The notes beneath the pieces were generated by a model. The model was given only the letters and a program-made list of their open reading frames with translations, had not been told where the DNA came from and did not search any database. The translations under genes and the position numbers were made by a program. From Microbacterium ureisolvens (lineage in GTDB: Bacteria; Actinomycetota; Actinomycetes; Actinomycetales; Microbacteriaceae), in the NCBI RefSeq assembly GCF_015278315.1, contig NZ_JADIJE010000011.1:62001-126000 (forward strand): a DNA stretch of 64,000 bases, written 5' to 3'. This document shows, piece after piece, positions 35,554 through 43,932 of the stretch; position 1 is the stretch's first letter; every line of letters starts with the position of its first letter.

Positions 35554-36441
35554 TCAGCGGGTGAGGGTGTCGACCCAGTCGCGGTTCTCCTCGATCCAGT
35601 CCGCGACCACGGGTGCGTAGTCGTCGCCGTCGTAGGCGCCGAACATCGCGTCCTCGAGCGAGTACAGCAGCTCGTTGTCCATGCGGAACGCCTCGAGCCA
35701 CTCCGCCACCTCCGGGAAGTCCTCCGCGAAAGCGGTCGACGTCACGGTGTGGATGCCCTCGGCCTCCCCGAGCAGACCCTGCGGGTCCTCGAGGTCCTTC
35801 AGCGGGAACGCGTTGTAGGCCCAGTGCGGGCGCCAGAGGGTGACGGCGACGTCGCGTCCGGCATCCGTCGCCGCCTGCAGCTCGGTGAGCATCGCGGGCG
35901 TCGACGAGGTGAGGAACTCCATGCCCTCGAGGCCGTAGCCGGGGATGACGGCCTCCTGCGTCACCGTCACGAGGCCCGACCCCGCCTCGATGCCGACGAG
36001 CCGGTTGCCGAACACGTCGGCGTTCGCGGCGAGCTCGTCGAGCGAGTCGATGGGCGCGTCCTCGTTCACGGCGATCGTGAGCTTGGCCTCGTCGTTCCAG
36101 GCGCCGAGGTCGACGAGGTCGTCGCCGTACGTCTCCATGTAGTCGGCGTGCGTGAGCGGCAGCCAGGTGTCGAGCGTCAGGTCGTAGTCGCCGTTCGCGA
36201 TGCCGGTGTACGCCGCCGCGGGGTCGGCATAGGCCAGCTCGACGGTGTACCCCTCGTCCTCGAGCACGGCCTTCCACAGCTCCGACGCGGCGATGCCCTC
36301 GTCCCAGCCGTTGAAGACCGCGATCCGCAGGTGGCCTTTGTCGTCGCCGCCGACGCCGCCCTGCACGAGAGCACCGTTCACGAGCAGCGCGGCGGTTCCG
36401 GCGAGCGCCAGCCCGCCGGCGATGATGCGTGCCTTGGTCAT
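35554..36441 (-). CDS. Glycine betaine/proline-type ABC transporter substrate-binding protein
   Basis: The 295-aa protein belongs to the OpuAC/ProX family that binds quaternary ammonium osmolytes. Typical segments are HLRIAVFNGWDEGIAASELWK, LTLDTWLPLTHADYME and VTLWRPHWAYNAFPLKDL. The N-terminus has a hydrophobic helix (RIIAGGLALAGTAALLVNGA) but no lipobox cysteine, although Gram-positive ABC binding proteins usually need one to stay on the cell. The ATG at 36441 lies 20 nt after the permease stop, so it is the last gene of the operon. Confidence 0.9.
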   Translation of the reverse strand: MTKARIIAGGLALAGTAALLVNGALVQGGVGGDDKGHLRIAVFNGWDEGIAASELWKAVLEDEGYTVELAYADPAAAYTGIANGDYDLTLDTWLPLTHADYMETYGDDLVDLGAWNDEAKLTIAVNEDAPIDSLDELAANADVFGNRLVGIEAGSGLVTVTQEAVIPGYGLEGMEFLTSSTPAMLTELQAATDAGRDVAVTLWRPHWAYNAFPLKDLEDPQGLLGEAEGIHTVTSTAFAEDFPEVAEWLEAFRMDNELLYSLEDAMFGAYDGDDYAPVVADWIEENRDWVDTLTR

Positions 36442-36461
36442 GTCGGATCCTCTCCGGTCGT

Positions 36462-37448
36462 TCAGGCGTGGACGGGCTCGGGCCGCTCGGCCGGGGCGTC
36501 GGGAGCGGATGCCGCGCCCTCGGCGTCGGCCGACGCGCGGGGCGCCGCAGGCTCCGGGGTCGCCGCGGGGGTCGCGGCATCCGTCTCCCCGCTCTTCGGC
36601 GAAGGCCGCGCGGTGCGCGTGCGCGGCTGCGAGAAGCCCGAGGTGATGCGGTCGAGGATCATCGCGAGGATGACGACCGACAGGCCCGCCTCGACGCCGA
36701 GGCCGATGTCGATGCGGCTGAGGCTCTGCACGACGGCGCCACCGAGGCCGCCGGCGCCGACCATGCCGGCGATGACGACCATAGACAGGCTCAGCATGAT
36801 GACCTGGTTGACACCGGCCATGATGCTGGGGAGCGCCAGCGGAAGCTGGATCTGGCGCAGGATGCGGGCGGGCGAGGCGCCGAAGGCGTGCCCGGCCTCG
36901 ACGATCTCGGGATCGACGCCGCGGATGCCGAGCTCGGTGAGGCGCACGCCCGGGGCGAGCGCGAACGCGATCGTCGCGACCATGCCGGGCACCGGACCCA
37001 CGCCGAAGATCAGCATCGCCGGGATCAGGTAGACGAAGGCGGGCATCGTCTGCAGGAAGTCGAGCACCGGCCGCAGCACCGCCGAGACGCGGTCGCTGCG
37101 CGCGGCCCAGATGCCCAATGGCACGGCGATCGCGATCGCCACGACCGCGGCGAGGATCACCAGGGCCAGCGAGTCCATGGCGTTGGACCATTGGCCGACC
37201 GCGACGATCACCAGGAGGCCCGCGGCGCTGCCGAGGGCGAGCACCAGCCCCTTCGACCAGTATGCGAACGCGGCGATCACGAGGATGACCGCCCAGAACG
37301 GCGGGGTGGACAGCGACGCGTCCAGCCAGTCGTAGAGGCCGCGGAAGATCACCGACACGACGTCGAAGAAGGCGCCGAACACATCGATCACCCAGCGGAC
37401 CGCGGTCTCGACGACGTCGCCGAGCGGGAGGCGGAAGAGGTCGTTCAT
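36462..37448 (-). CDS. Glycine betaine/proline-type ABC transporter permease
   Basis: The 328-aa protein has the ProW/OpuAB-type permease domain with about six helices and the EAA-like loop EAGHAFGASPARILRQIQLP. The periplasmic start helix follows the WVIDVFGAFFDVVSVIFRGL segment found in ProW-like proteins. The last ~60 residues are Ala/Pro/Glu-rich and disordered. The ATG at 37448 overlaps the stop of the ATPase gene upstream as ATGA. It imports osmoprotectants together with the flanking genes. Confidence 0.9.
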   Translation of the reverse strand: MNDLFRLPLGDVVETAVRWVIDVFGAFFDVVSVIFRGLYDWLDASLSTPPFWAVILVIAAFAYWSKGLVLALGSAAGLLVIVAVGQWSNAMDSLALVILAAVVAIAIAVPLGIWAARSDRVSAVLRPVLDFLQTMPAFVYLIPAMLIFGVGPVPGMVATIAFALAPGVRLTELGIRGVDPEIVEAGHAFGASPARILRQIQLPLALPSIMAGVNQVIMLSLSMVVIAGMVGAGGLGGAVVQSLSRIDIGLGVEAGLSVVILAMILDRITSGFSQPRTRTARPSPKSGETDAATPAATPEPAAPRASADAEGAASAPDAPAERPEPVHA

Positions 37449-38803
37449 CGGGAGGCTCCTTCCATCGCGCGCGGTCCCTCGGGGGCGAGGCGGCTGGGCG
37501 GCGCCGCGCGGCCGGCCGGCCCGGTGGCCGCACCCGGCTCCTCGACGACGGCGAGCGTCTGCGCGATCTCGCTCGCCGGCACCGAGGCCGGCAGGTCGAT
37601 GACGGGGTTCTCGCGGGTGACCGGCGGCACGTCGCCGAGCGCCGCGAGCAGCGTCACGCGCGGGATCGTGCCGACCAGGCGCCCCGCGTCGTCCACGACG
37701 GCGACCGGCAGCGGGCTCTCGACCGCGCGCTCGACCACGCCGGTGAGCGGGTCGTCGACGTGCACCGCGGGCCGGCCGGACCGCACCAGAGACCGCAGGT
37801 CGGTGCGGCTGTCCTTGACCGCGCGGATGACGGCGCGATCGGTGACCGTCCCGAGGAAGCGGCGGTTCTCGATGACCGACACCGCGCCCACCTGGAGGTC
37901 GCGCATCACGCGGAGGGCGCCGCGCACGCCGGCGCTCACCGGCGTCGTGGCGGCGGGCGGAGCCATCACCGAGCCGGCGGTGAGCACGCGCGCGCGGTCG
38001 ACGTCCTGCACGAACTGCGCCACGTAGTCGTTGGCGGGGTCGGTGAGGATCTCCTCCGGTGTGCCGTTCTGCACGATCCGGCCGTCGCGCATCACCGCGA
38101 TGCGGTCGCCGAGGAACATGGCCTCGTTGAGGTCGTGCGTGATGAACACGATGGTGCGGCCGAGCTCGCGCTGCAGCTCGACCAGCTGCTCCTGCATCTC
38201 GCGACGGATGAGCGGGTCGAGGGCCGAGAACGCCTCGTCCATCAGCAGGATGTCGGTGCCCGCGGTCAGCGCGCGGGCCAGGCCGACGCGCTGGCGCATG
38301 CCGCCGGACAGCTCGTCGGGCATGGCGTCGGCGCGGTCGCCGAGACCCACCCGGTCGAGGATCTCGCGGGCGCGCGCACGGCGCTCGTCGCGACCGACGC
38401 CCTGGATCTCCAGCGCGTAGGCGGCGTTGTCGAGCACCGACAGGTGCGGCAGCAGCGCGAAGTGCTGGAACACCATCGAGATGGAGCGCTGACGGATGCC
38501 GCGCAGCTCCTTCGCGGACGCCTTGACGACGCTCGTGCCCTGAACGAGCACGTCGCCCGCCGTGGGCGGGAGCAGTCCGTTGAGCATGCGGATGACGGTG
38601 GACTTGCCCGAGCCCGAGAGACCCATGATGACGAAGATCTCGCCGGGCTGGACCGTGAAGCTCGCGTCGATGACGGCGGCAGAGCCCGCGTCGGCGACCT
38701 CGGCGCGCGTCGCGCCGGCGCGGAGGCGCCGCATCGCGTCGCGGGGATGGCGTCCGTAGACCTTGAAGAGGTTCTTCGCCTCGATGGCGGGAGGAAGCGT
38801 CAC
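37445..38803 (-). CDS. Glycine betaine/proline-type ABC transporter ATP-binding protein with CBS domains
   Basis: The 452-aa protein is ProV/OpuAA-like. Walker A is MGLSGSGKSTVIRMLNG, the signature LSGGMRQRVGLARAL and Walker B LLMDEAFSALDP. Two CBS domains follow (about 280-400; for instance RFLGTVTDRAVIRAVK). In this family they sense ionic strength and gate transport. The GTG at 38803 has GAGG 6 nt upstream. It is the first gene of the operon proV-proW-proX. Confidence 0.92.
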   Translation of the reverse strand: MTLPPAIEAKNLFKVYGRHPRDAMRRLRAGATRAEVADAGSAAVIDASFTVQPGEIFVIMGLSGSGKSTVIRMLNGLLPPTAGDVLVQGTSVVKASAKELRGIRQRSISMVFQHFALLPHLSVLDNAAYALEIQGVGRDERRARAREILDRVGLGDRADAMPDELSGGMRQRVGLARALTAGTDILLMDEAFSALDPLIRREMQEQLVELQRELGRTIVFITHDLNEAMFLGDRIAVMRDGRIVQNGTPEEILTDPANDYVAQFVQDVDRARVLTAGSVMAPPAATTPVSAGVRGALRVMRDLQVGAVSVIENRRFLGTVTDRAVIRAVKDSRTDLRSLVRSGRPAVHVDDPLTGVVERAVESPLPVAVVDDAGRLVGTIPRVTLLAALGDVPPVTRENPVIDLPASVPASEIAQTLAVVEEPGAATGPAGRAAPPSRLAPEGPRAMEGASR

Positions 38804-39166
38804 TGTGCACCTCGGCAGCGTCCGTGCAGGAGCTGCAGCGGTTGCGCCCGGGTCGCGGCCGCACCCGCAGCGGATGTCCGATCCGCGCCGCGGCCGCCGA
38901 CCGTACGCTCGCCGGTCTGACGCCCCAGGGACGACACCCGCGACCGCGGACTGGTCGGGATGGCCCCCTCGAGGGCCTGATCCACCGTTTCACGGGGCAG
39001 CGGACCGGGCAAATTCGACAGCCACGGGTCACTTCGGTAGGTCGCGCACGCGTGATAACACGGCTCGGCGCGCCGAGGGCCGTCACGAGACCGGCCGGCA
39101 ATAACGGGGGTTGACGTCGACGAAGTTCCATGGTTACTTAGTCAAGTAACTAACCAATACACGGGG
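38804..39166. other. Divergent intergenic region
   Basis: 363 bp between the osmolyte transporter operon and the GntR operon. The right end carries a -35-like TTGACG (39111-39116) and, 17-18 nt later, a -10 element inside the GntR operator. No gene or repeat was recognised in the rest. Confidence 0.5.
39133..39150. promoter_or_regulatory. GntR (YtrA-type) operator
   Basis: GTTACTTAGTCAAGTAAC is a perfect 7-bp inverted repeat around a 4-bp spacer. It lies 17 nt before the gntR start and overlaps the expected -10 region. The GntR protein encoded immediately downstream very likely binds here to control its own operon. Confidence 0.75.
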
Positions 39167-39562
39167 GTGGCTGTGATCGAAGAAGGCAGGGCGCTGTTCC
39201 TCCAGATCGCCGAGAGCGTGGAGGACGCGATCATCGACGGCTCCTTGGCCGAGGAGTCTCAGGCTCCATCGACGAACGAGCTCGCCGCCTTCTACCGGAT
39301 CAACCCCGCCACCGCTGCGAAGGGAGTCGCGATGCTCACCGACAAGGGCGTGCTGTACAAGCGCCGTGGCATCGGGATGTTCGTGGCGCCCGGCGCGCGC
39401 GAGCGCCTCATGAGCGAGCGCCGCACCGCCTTCGCCGACCGCTTCGTCGAGCCGCTGCTCGCCGAGGCCCGCAAGCTCGGGCTCGGGCCCGATGACCTGG
39501 CAGTGCTCATCCGCGACCGCGCCACGGCGCAGGCCGCCACCACAGAAGGGAACGCACGATGA
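39167..39562 (+). CDS. GntR-family regulator, YtrA subfamily
   Basis: The 131-aa repressor has the short YtrA form: a winged helix-turn-helix (IDGSLAEESQAPSTNELAAF, then YRINPATAAKGVAMLTDKG) and a brief helical dimerization tail. YtrA regulators control adjacent ABC transporters, often in response to envelope stress or antibiotics. GTG 39167 or GTG 39173 may be the start; the latter has GGGGG at better spacing. The operator upstream and the ABC genes downstream fit this role. Confidence 0.92.
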   Translation: MAVIEEGRALFLQIAESVEDAIIDGSLAEESQAPSTNELAAFYRINPATAAKGVAMLTDKGVLYKRRGIGMFVAPGARERLMSERRTAFADRFVEPLLAEARKLGLGPDDLAVLIRDRATAQAATTEGNAR

Positions 39563-40506
39563 CGACCGGGACGCACGTCATCGAGGTGGAGAACCTCACC
39601 AAGCGCTACCGCGACGTCGTCGCGGTGGACGACGTGAGCTTCACGATCGAGAAGGACACCATCTACGGCCTGCTCGGCCGCAACGGAGCCGGCAAGACGA
39701 CCGTCATGTCGATCCTCACCGCACAGAACTTCGCCACCAGCGGCGACGTGCGCGTGTACGGCATGCATCCGTACGAGAACGCCAAGGTGCTCTCACGCAT
39801 GTGCTTCGTGCGCGAGAGCCAGAAATACCCCGACGACGCGCTGCCCAAGCACGCGTTCGGCACGGCGAAGCTGTTCTTCCCGAACTGGGACGACGAGCTG
39901 GCCACCCAGCTCATCGAGGACTTCCAGCTGCCGATGAAGACGCGCATCAAGAAGCTGTCGCGCGGTCAGCTGTCGGCGGTCGGCGTGATCATCGGCATCG
40001 CCTCGCGCGCCGAGATCACGTTCTTCGACGAGCCGTACCTGGGCCTGGACGCCGTCGCACGCCAGATCTTCTACGACCGGCTGCTCGAGGACTACGTCGC
40101 CCACCCGCGCACGATCATCCTCTCGAGCCATCTGATCGACGAGGTGTCGAACCTGATCGAGCGGGTGCTCGTCATCGACCGCGGGCGCATCCTGATCGAC
40201 GAGACCACGGACGCCCTCCGCGACCGGGCGGCCAACATCGTGGGCGATGTGGCGGCGGTCGACGCATTCGTCGCCGGCCGCGAGGTGATCCATCGCGAAT
40301 CGCTCGGGCGGGTCGCATCCGTCACCGTACTGGGCAGCCTCACGTCGGCCGACCGCGCACGGCTCGCCGAGGCGGGCCTGGATGTCGCCCCGGTCTCGCT
40401 GCAGCAGCTGATCGTCCGCACGACGCAGCACGCGGCATCCGATTCCCCCTCCTCGGGCGCCGCCGTCCGGGAGTCCGCCGCCTCCGAGGAAGGAGCACTG
40501 CGATGA
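39559..40506 (+). CDS. ABC transporter ATP-binding protein
   Basis: The 315-aa ATPase has Walker A LGRNGAGKTTVMSIL, a variant signature LSRGQLSAVGVIIG, Walker B ITFFDEPYLGLD and the switch His in LSSHLIDEV. A C-terminal ~80-residue extension follows the NBD. It overlaps gntR (ATGA) and precedes the permease with another ATGA. The transported compound is unknown; YtrA-type operons in Gram-positive bacteria are often linked to stress from cell-wall-active peptides. Confidence 0.92.
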   Translation: MTTGTHVIEVENLTKRYRDVVAVDDVSFTIEKDTIYGLLGRNGAGKTTVMSILTAQNFATSGDVRVYGMHPYENAKVLSRMCFVRESQKYPDDALPKHAFGTAKLFFPNWDDELATQLIEDFQLPMKTRIKKLSRGQLSAVGVIIGIASRAEITFFDEPYLGLDAVARQIFYDRLLEDYVAHPRTIILSSHLIDEVSNLIERVLVIDRGRILIDETTDALRDRAANIVGDVAAVDAFVAGREVIHRESLGRVASVTVLGSLTSADRARLAEAGLDVAPVSLQQLIVRTTQHAASDSPSSGAAVRESAASEEGALR

Positions 40507-41198
40507 ACCGCACCGTCAACGTCGTGCGCATGCAGCTGATCAACAAGCAGACGTTCGTCTGGGTGCCGCTGATCGTGCTCGGCGCCTCGTTCGCGATGTC
40601 GATCGCGATCTATGCCATCCTCAAGAGCTCCGGGCTCGAGGGTCCGTTCTACGGCGGCGGCTCCCAGGCCCCGCTGTGGGTGCTGCTGTTCGTCGGCATC
40701 TCGTCGCTGACGCTCACCTTCCCGTTCTCCCAGGCGATGAGCGTCACGCGCCGGGAGTTCTTCCTCGGCACGATGCTCGCCGCGGCCATGTGCGCCGTGC
40801 TGCTGGCCGCGGTCTTCGCCATCGGGGGCATGATCGAGGACTGGACGAACGGCTGGGGCATCAACGGGTACTTCTTCGCGCTGGACTGGGTCGTCCAGGA
40901 CGGGGCGCTGGGCGCCGCCTTCTTCTACTTCGTGATGGCGATGCTCATCTTCATGCTCGGGTTCTGGTCGGCGACGGTCTACAAGCGGTTCGGAGCCGTG
41001 CTGCTGACGAGCATCTGGATCGGCGTCGGCGTGCTGCTGCTCGTCGCCATCTGGGCGATCACCCGCTTCGAGTGGTGGCCCGAGGTGGTCACGGCGCTGG
41101 TCGACCTCGGCGCCGTGGGTCTTGCGGCGTGGGGCCTGGTGCTGACCCTCGTGCTCGGCGTGATCTCGTACCTCACGCTCCGGAGGGCGGTGCCCTGA
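40503..41198 (+). CDS. ABC transporter permease
   Basis: The 231-aa protein has about six hydrophobic segments (for instance FVWVPLIVLGASFAMSIAIY and LLLVAIWAITRF) and no ATPase motif. It is the membrane subunit for the ATPase encoded upstream, which it overlaps as ATGA. It resembles short ABC-2 type permeases. The operon gntR-ATPase-permease is complete, and a hairpin terminator follows at 41236. Confidence 0.85.
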   Translation: MNRTVNVVRMQLINKQTFVWVPLIVLGASFAMSIAIYAILKSSGLEGPFYGGGSQAPLWVLLFVGISSLTLTFPFSQAMSVTRREFFLGTMLAAAMCAVLLAAVFAIGGMIEDWTNGWGINGYFFALDWVVQDGALGAAFFYFVMAMLIFMLGFWSATVYKRFGAVLLTSIWIGVGVLLLVAIWAITRFEWWPEVVTALVDLGAVGLAAWGLVLTLVLGVISYLTLRRAVP

Positions 41199-41235
41199 CC
41201 GAAGGTCCCGGGGTCAGGCTTCGGCTCCGGAAGAG

Positions 41236-41277
41236 CGGATGCCTCGACCCGGCGATCGCGCCGGGCCGAGGCATCCG
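41236..41277. terminator. Hairpin terminator after the GntR-ABC operon
   Basis: CGGATGCCTCG (41236-41246) and CGAGGCATCCG (41267-41277) form an 11-bp stem with an inner CCCGGCG/CGCCGGG pair. No long T-run follows. It sits between convergent genes and could serve both strands. Confidence 0.75.
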
Positions 41278-41296
41278 TGTGTCTATGGCCTCAGGG

Positions 41297-41605
41297 TCAG
41301 CGTTCTGAGGCCCCGTTGCTCTCGCGCAGCACCTCGTGGTGGCGGATGACCTCGGCGACGACGAAGTTGAACCACTTCTCGGCGAACGCGGGGTCGAGGT
41401 CGGCCTGCTCGGCGAGGCTGCGCAGGCGCGCGACCTGCTGCTCCTCGCGGGCGGGGTCGGAGGGCGGCATGCCGTGCTCGGCCTTGAGGTGACCGACCTG
41501 CTTCGTCGCCTTGAAGCGCTCGGCGAGCAGGTACATCAGCGCGGCGTCGATGTTGTCGATGCTGCTGCGCAGCCGCGTCAGCGTCGTCGTGGGGTCTTCG
41601 GTCAT
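41297..41605 (-). CDS. Chorismate mutase (AroQ type)
   Basis: The 102-aa helical protein matches the small AroQ fold that converts chorismate to prephenate (Phe/Tyr synthesis). It has LRSSIDNIDAALMYLLAERF, KATKQVGHLKAE and DPAREEQQVARLRSLAE, with the Arg, Lys and Arg residues of the active site. The ATG at 41605 follows AGGAGG. It is monocistronic. The short length argues against a fused DAHP synthase or prephenate dehydratase domain. Confidence 0.92.
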   Translation of the reverse strand: MTEDPTTTLTRLRSSIDNIDAALMYLLAERFKATKQVGHLKAEHGMPPSDPAREEQQVARLRSLAEQADLDPAFAEKWFNFVVAEVIRHHEVLRESNGASER

Positions 41606-41747
41606 GGCTCCTCCTCGCCCCTCGACGATACCCGAGCAGCCCCGGGCCCCCGGCGGCTGTGACGCCCCGCCCGCCCGCCGGTGCCCGCGTCCTCCGGCCG
41701 CAGCGCGCGGGCCACCACACCTCTGGGCCCGCCCCCGGCGCCGGCCC

Positions 41748-41753
41748 TAGAGT
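41748..41753 (+). promoter_or_regulatory. -10 box of a leaderless promoter
   Basis: TAGAGT lies 7 nt before the ATG at 41761 of the AI-2E family transporter gene. Confidence 0.5.
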
Positions 41754-41760
41754 GTGACCC

Positions 41761-43014
41761 ATGACCGACACCTCGCCCTCGCTCGGCGCCACCGCAGCCG
41801 AGACGGCCGAACCCCTCTCCGCGCCCGCGACGGCCGGCACCGACAGTCAGCCGGTGGCCCGCGACGCCGACGCCTCGAGCGGACCCGCGGCGAGCGCGGC
41901 GACGCCGGTGAGCGGGGCGGAGGCGGCACCCGTGTTCACGGGCGAGGCGCCCGCGGGCAAGACGTTCTGGGCGAACCTCAACAGCCCGTTCCGGCTGGGG
42001 CTGGTGCTGACGCTCGGCGGTCTCGCGGCGATCGCGCTGGGCTTGGCGTTCTGGAACCTGTCGACCATCATCATCTACGTCGTCTTCGCGCTGTTCGCCG
42101 CCCTCGGGCTCGACCCGGTGGTGCGGTGGTTCGGACGCCACAGCGTCTCGCGGCCGTGGGCGATCGTGATCGTGTACACCGCGTTCGCCCTGGTCTTCAC
42201 GGGTGTCATGCTGCTGGTGGTGCCGGTCCTCGTGAAGCAGATCACCGCCTTCTTCAGCGACCTGCCGACCACCGTCGACGAGTTCCAGTCCTCCGACTTC
42301 TACGCGTGGCTCAGCTCGACCTTCGGCAGCCAGGTCGGCGCCATCACCGACCAGGTCGAGAAGTTCCTGACCAACCCGGCGAACATCGCGGCCATCGGGG
42401 GCGGCGTCGTGAACTTCGCGATCAACGTCGGCACCACGATCTCGGGCCTGATCATCGTGCTCGTGCTGAGCCTGTACTTCCTGGCGGGGCTGCCCGCGAT
42501 GAAGGTCGCCTTCAACCGCTTCGTCGCCGCGCGCAACCGCAAGAAGGCCGCCGCGATGACCGACCAGATCACGGACTCCATCGGCGCGTACCTCATGGGC
42601 ATGGTGGTGCTCGCGTTCTGCAACTCCGTCGTCGCCTTCCTGCTGCACCTCTTCTTGGGGCTGCCGTTCCCGGCGCTCATGGGCGTGCTGGCGTTCCTCA
42701 TCACGCTGATCCCGCTCATCGGATCGGTGCTCTACTGGCTCACCGCGACGACGCTCGCCCTCTTCACCGGCTGGGTGCCCGCGCTGATCTTCGCGGTGAT
42801 CTACCTGATCTACATGCAGCTCGAGGCGTACGTGCTGACGCCGAAGGTGATGAACAAGGCCATCTCGGTGCCGGGCGCCCTCGTCGTGATCGGCGCGATG
42901 GTCGGCGGCACGCTGCTGGGGCTCCTCGGCGCCCTGGTGGCGATCCCGGTCACCGCGTCGATCCTGCTGATCATCAAGCAGGTCTTCATCCCCAAGCAGG
43001 ATGCCAAGATCTGA
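41761..43014 (+). CDS. AI-2E family transporter
   Basis: The 417-aa protein has a low-complexity Ala/Thr/Ser-rich N-terminus (about 1-65) followed by the eight-helix AI-2E exporter/TqsA domain (PF01594-like) with FFSDLPTTVDEFQSSDFYAW and PLIGSVLYWLTATTLALFTG. The domain is found in transporters of varied substrates, so transport of autoinducer-2 should not be assumed. A -10 box TAGAGT is 7 nt before the ATG. Confidence 0.9.
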   Translation: MTDTSPSLGATAAETAEPLSAPATAGTDSQPVARDADASSGPAASAATPVSGAEAAPVFTGEAPAGKTFWANLNSPFRLGLVLTLGGLAAIALGLAFWNLSTIIIYVVFALFAALGLDPVVRWFGRHSVSRPWAIVIVYTAFALVFTGVMLLVVPVLVKQITAFFSDLPTTVDEFQSSDFYAWLSSTFGSQVGAITDQVEKFLTNPANIAAIGGGVVNFAINVGTTISGLIIVLVLSLYFLAGLPAMKVAFNRFVAARNRKKAAAMTDQITDSIGAYLMGMVVLAFCNSVVAFLLHLFLGLPFPALMGVLAFLITLIPLIGSVLYWLTATTLALFTGWVPALIFAVIYLIYMQLEAYVLTPKVMNKAISVPGALVVIGAMVGGTLLGLLGALVAIPVTASILLIIKQVFIPKQDAKI

Positions 43015-43042
43015 CGGGCCTCGCGGCGAGGTGACGGAGGGA

Positions 43043-43073
43043 AGACGGATGCCTCGGGGCGAGGCATCCGTCT
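43043..43073. terminator. Hairpin terminator between convergent genes
   Basis: AGACGGATGCCTCG (43043-43056) and CGAGGCATCCGTCT (43060-43073) form a perfect 14-bp stem with a 3-nt loop. It lies 29 nt after the AI-2E transporter stop and just before the end of the minus-strand HhH gene (43078), so it may end both transcripts. Confidence 0.85.
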
Positions 43074-43077
43074 GCGC

Positions 43078-43932
43078 TCAGTAGTCGACGCGGCGGCCGA
43101 AGCGCCGCTCGCCCCGCGGCCGCGGGGAGCAGATGGCGACCGGGCGCAGCCGCACGATCTCGTGGGGCTGGAGGCCGACGGTCTCGCCGAAGTCCTCGAC
43201 CGAGGTGAAGCCGCCCTGCGCGTCGCGCTCCTTGACGGCGCGGCGGGCGCGCGAGCGCGTCATGCCCGGCAGCTTCTCGAGCTCGGCGGCGGGGGCGGTG
43301 TTGACGTCGATCGGCTCGGTCGCCGCCTCGGCCGCGACGAGGTCGTCGCTGGACGCGCCGACCGCATCCGCGAGCGCGTCGGCATTCGCGGACGCGGCGG
43401 CACCGGCAGCCTTAGCCTTCGCCGCTTCGTCGGCGGCCGATGCGCGCTGGGCAGCCGCCGCGGCGGCGGCTGCGTTGCGCTGCCGGCGGGATCGGCGTGC
43501 GGGCTTCTTCGCCGGGGCGGCTTCGCCGGTGCCTGAGGCTTTCGCACCGGATGCCCGGTGCCACGTCGCCTCGCGTGTGCGGGAGGCCGCCGACGCCTGA
43601 CCGGTGCGCTCGAGACGGCGCTGCCACATCGTCCGCAGCCACCCCGGGTTCACGGCGAGCGCGACGACCATGCCGGCGAGATACACGATCGCGCGCACCA
43701 GCGGCTGCCACTGCCCCCACAGCTCGAAGCTCGCCAGGAGCGCGGCGGCACCCCACACCACCCCGAGGATGATGAGCCGGCGGCTGCGCGAGGCGACGCC
43801 GATGATCGCGAACCCGAGCCACGTGAGGATCGGCCCGGGGATGACGGTGAGCAGCATCCACGAGCTCATCCCGAGGAGCCACCCGATGCTCGGGGCGTCG
43901 GTCGCGGCGGCGGCCCGTGCGGAGCTCGTCAT
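43078..43932 (-). CDS. Membrane protein with C-terminal helix-hairpin-helix domain
   Basis: The 284-aa protein has three or four transmembrane helices (about residues 15-110), an Ala/Lys-rich stretch (about 140-200), and then a helix-hairpin-helix domain (about 220-275; IDVNTAPAAELEKLPGMTRS, followed by ARRAVKERDAQGGFTSVEDF). HhH domains usually bind DNA or mediate protein contacts, which is unusual for a membrane protein. It ends FGRRVDY, like the ATPase of this operon (GGRTVDY). Its start overlaps the DUF1257 gene stop by ATGA. It is the last gene of the seven-gene operon. Function unknown. Confidence 0.85.
   Translation of the reverse strand: MTSSARAAAATDAPSIGWLLGMSSWMLLTVIPGPILTWLGFAIIGVASRSRRLIILGVVWGAAALLASFELWGQWQPLVRAIVYLAGMVVALAVNPGWLRTMWQRRLERTGQASAASRTREATWHRASGAKASGTGEAAPAKKPARRSRRQRNAAAAAAAAQRASAADEAAKAKAAGAAASANADALADAVGASSDDLVAAEAATEPIDVNTAPAAELEKLPGMTRSRARRAVKERDAQGGFTSVEDFGETVGLQPHEIVRLRPVAICSPRPRGERRFGRRVDY

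Noticed and set aside
36462-39131. 889-codon minus-strand frame that would fuse an N-terminal region to the permease
   Set aside because: Bases 37449-38803 encode the ATPase in another frame. The permease starts at ATG 37448 with an ATGA overlap, so the upstream part is a shadow.
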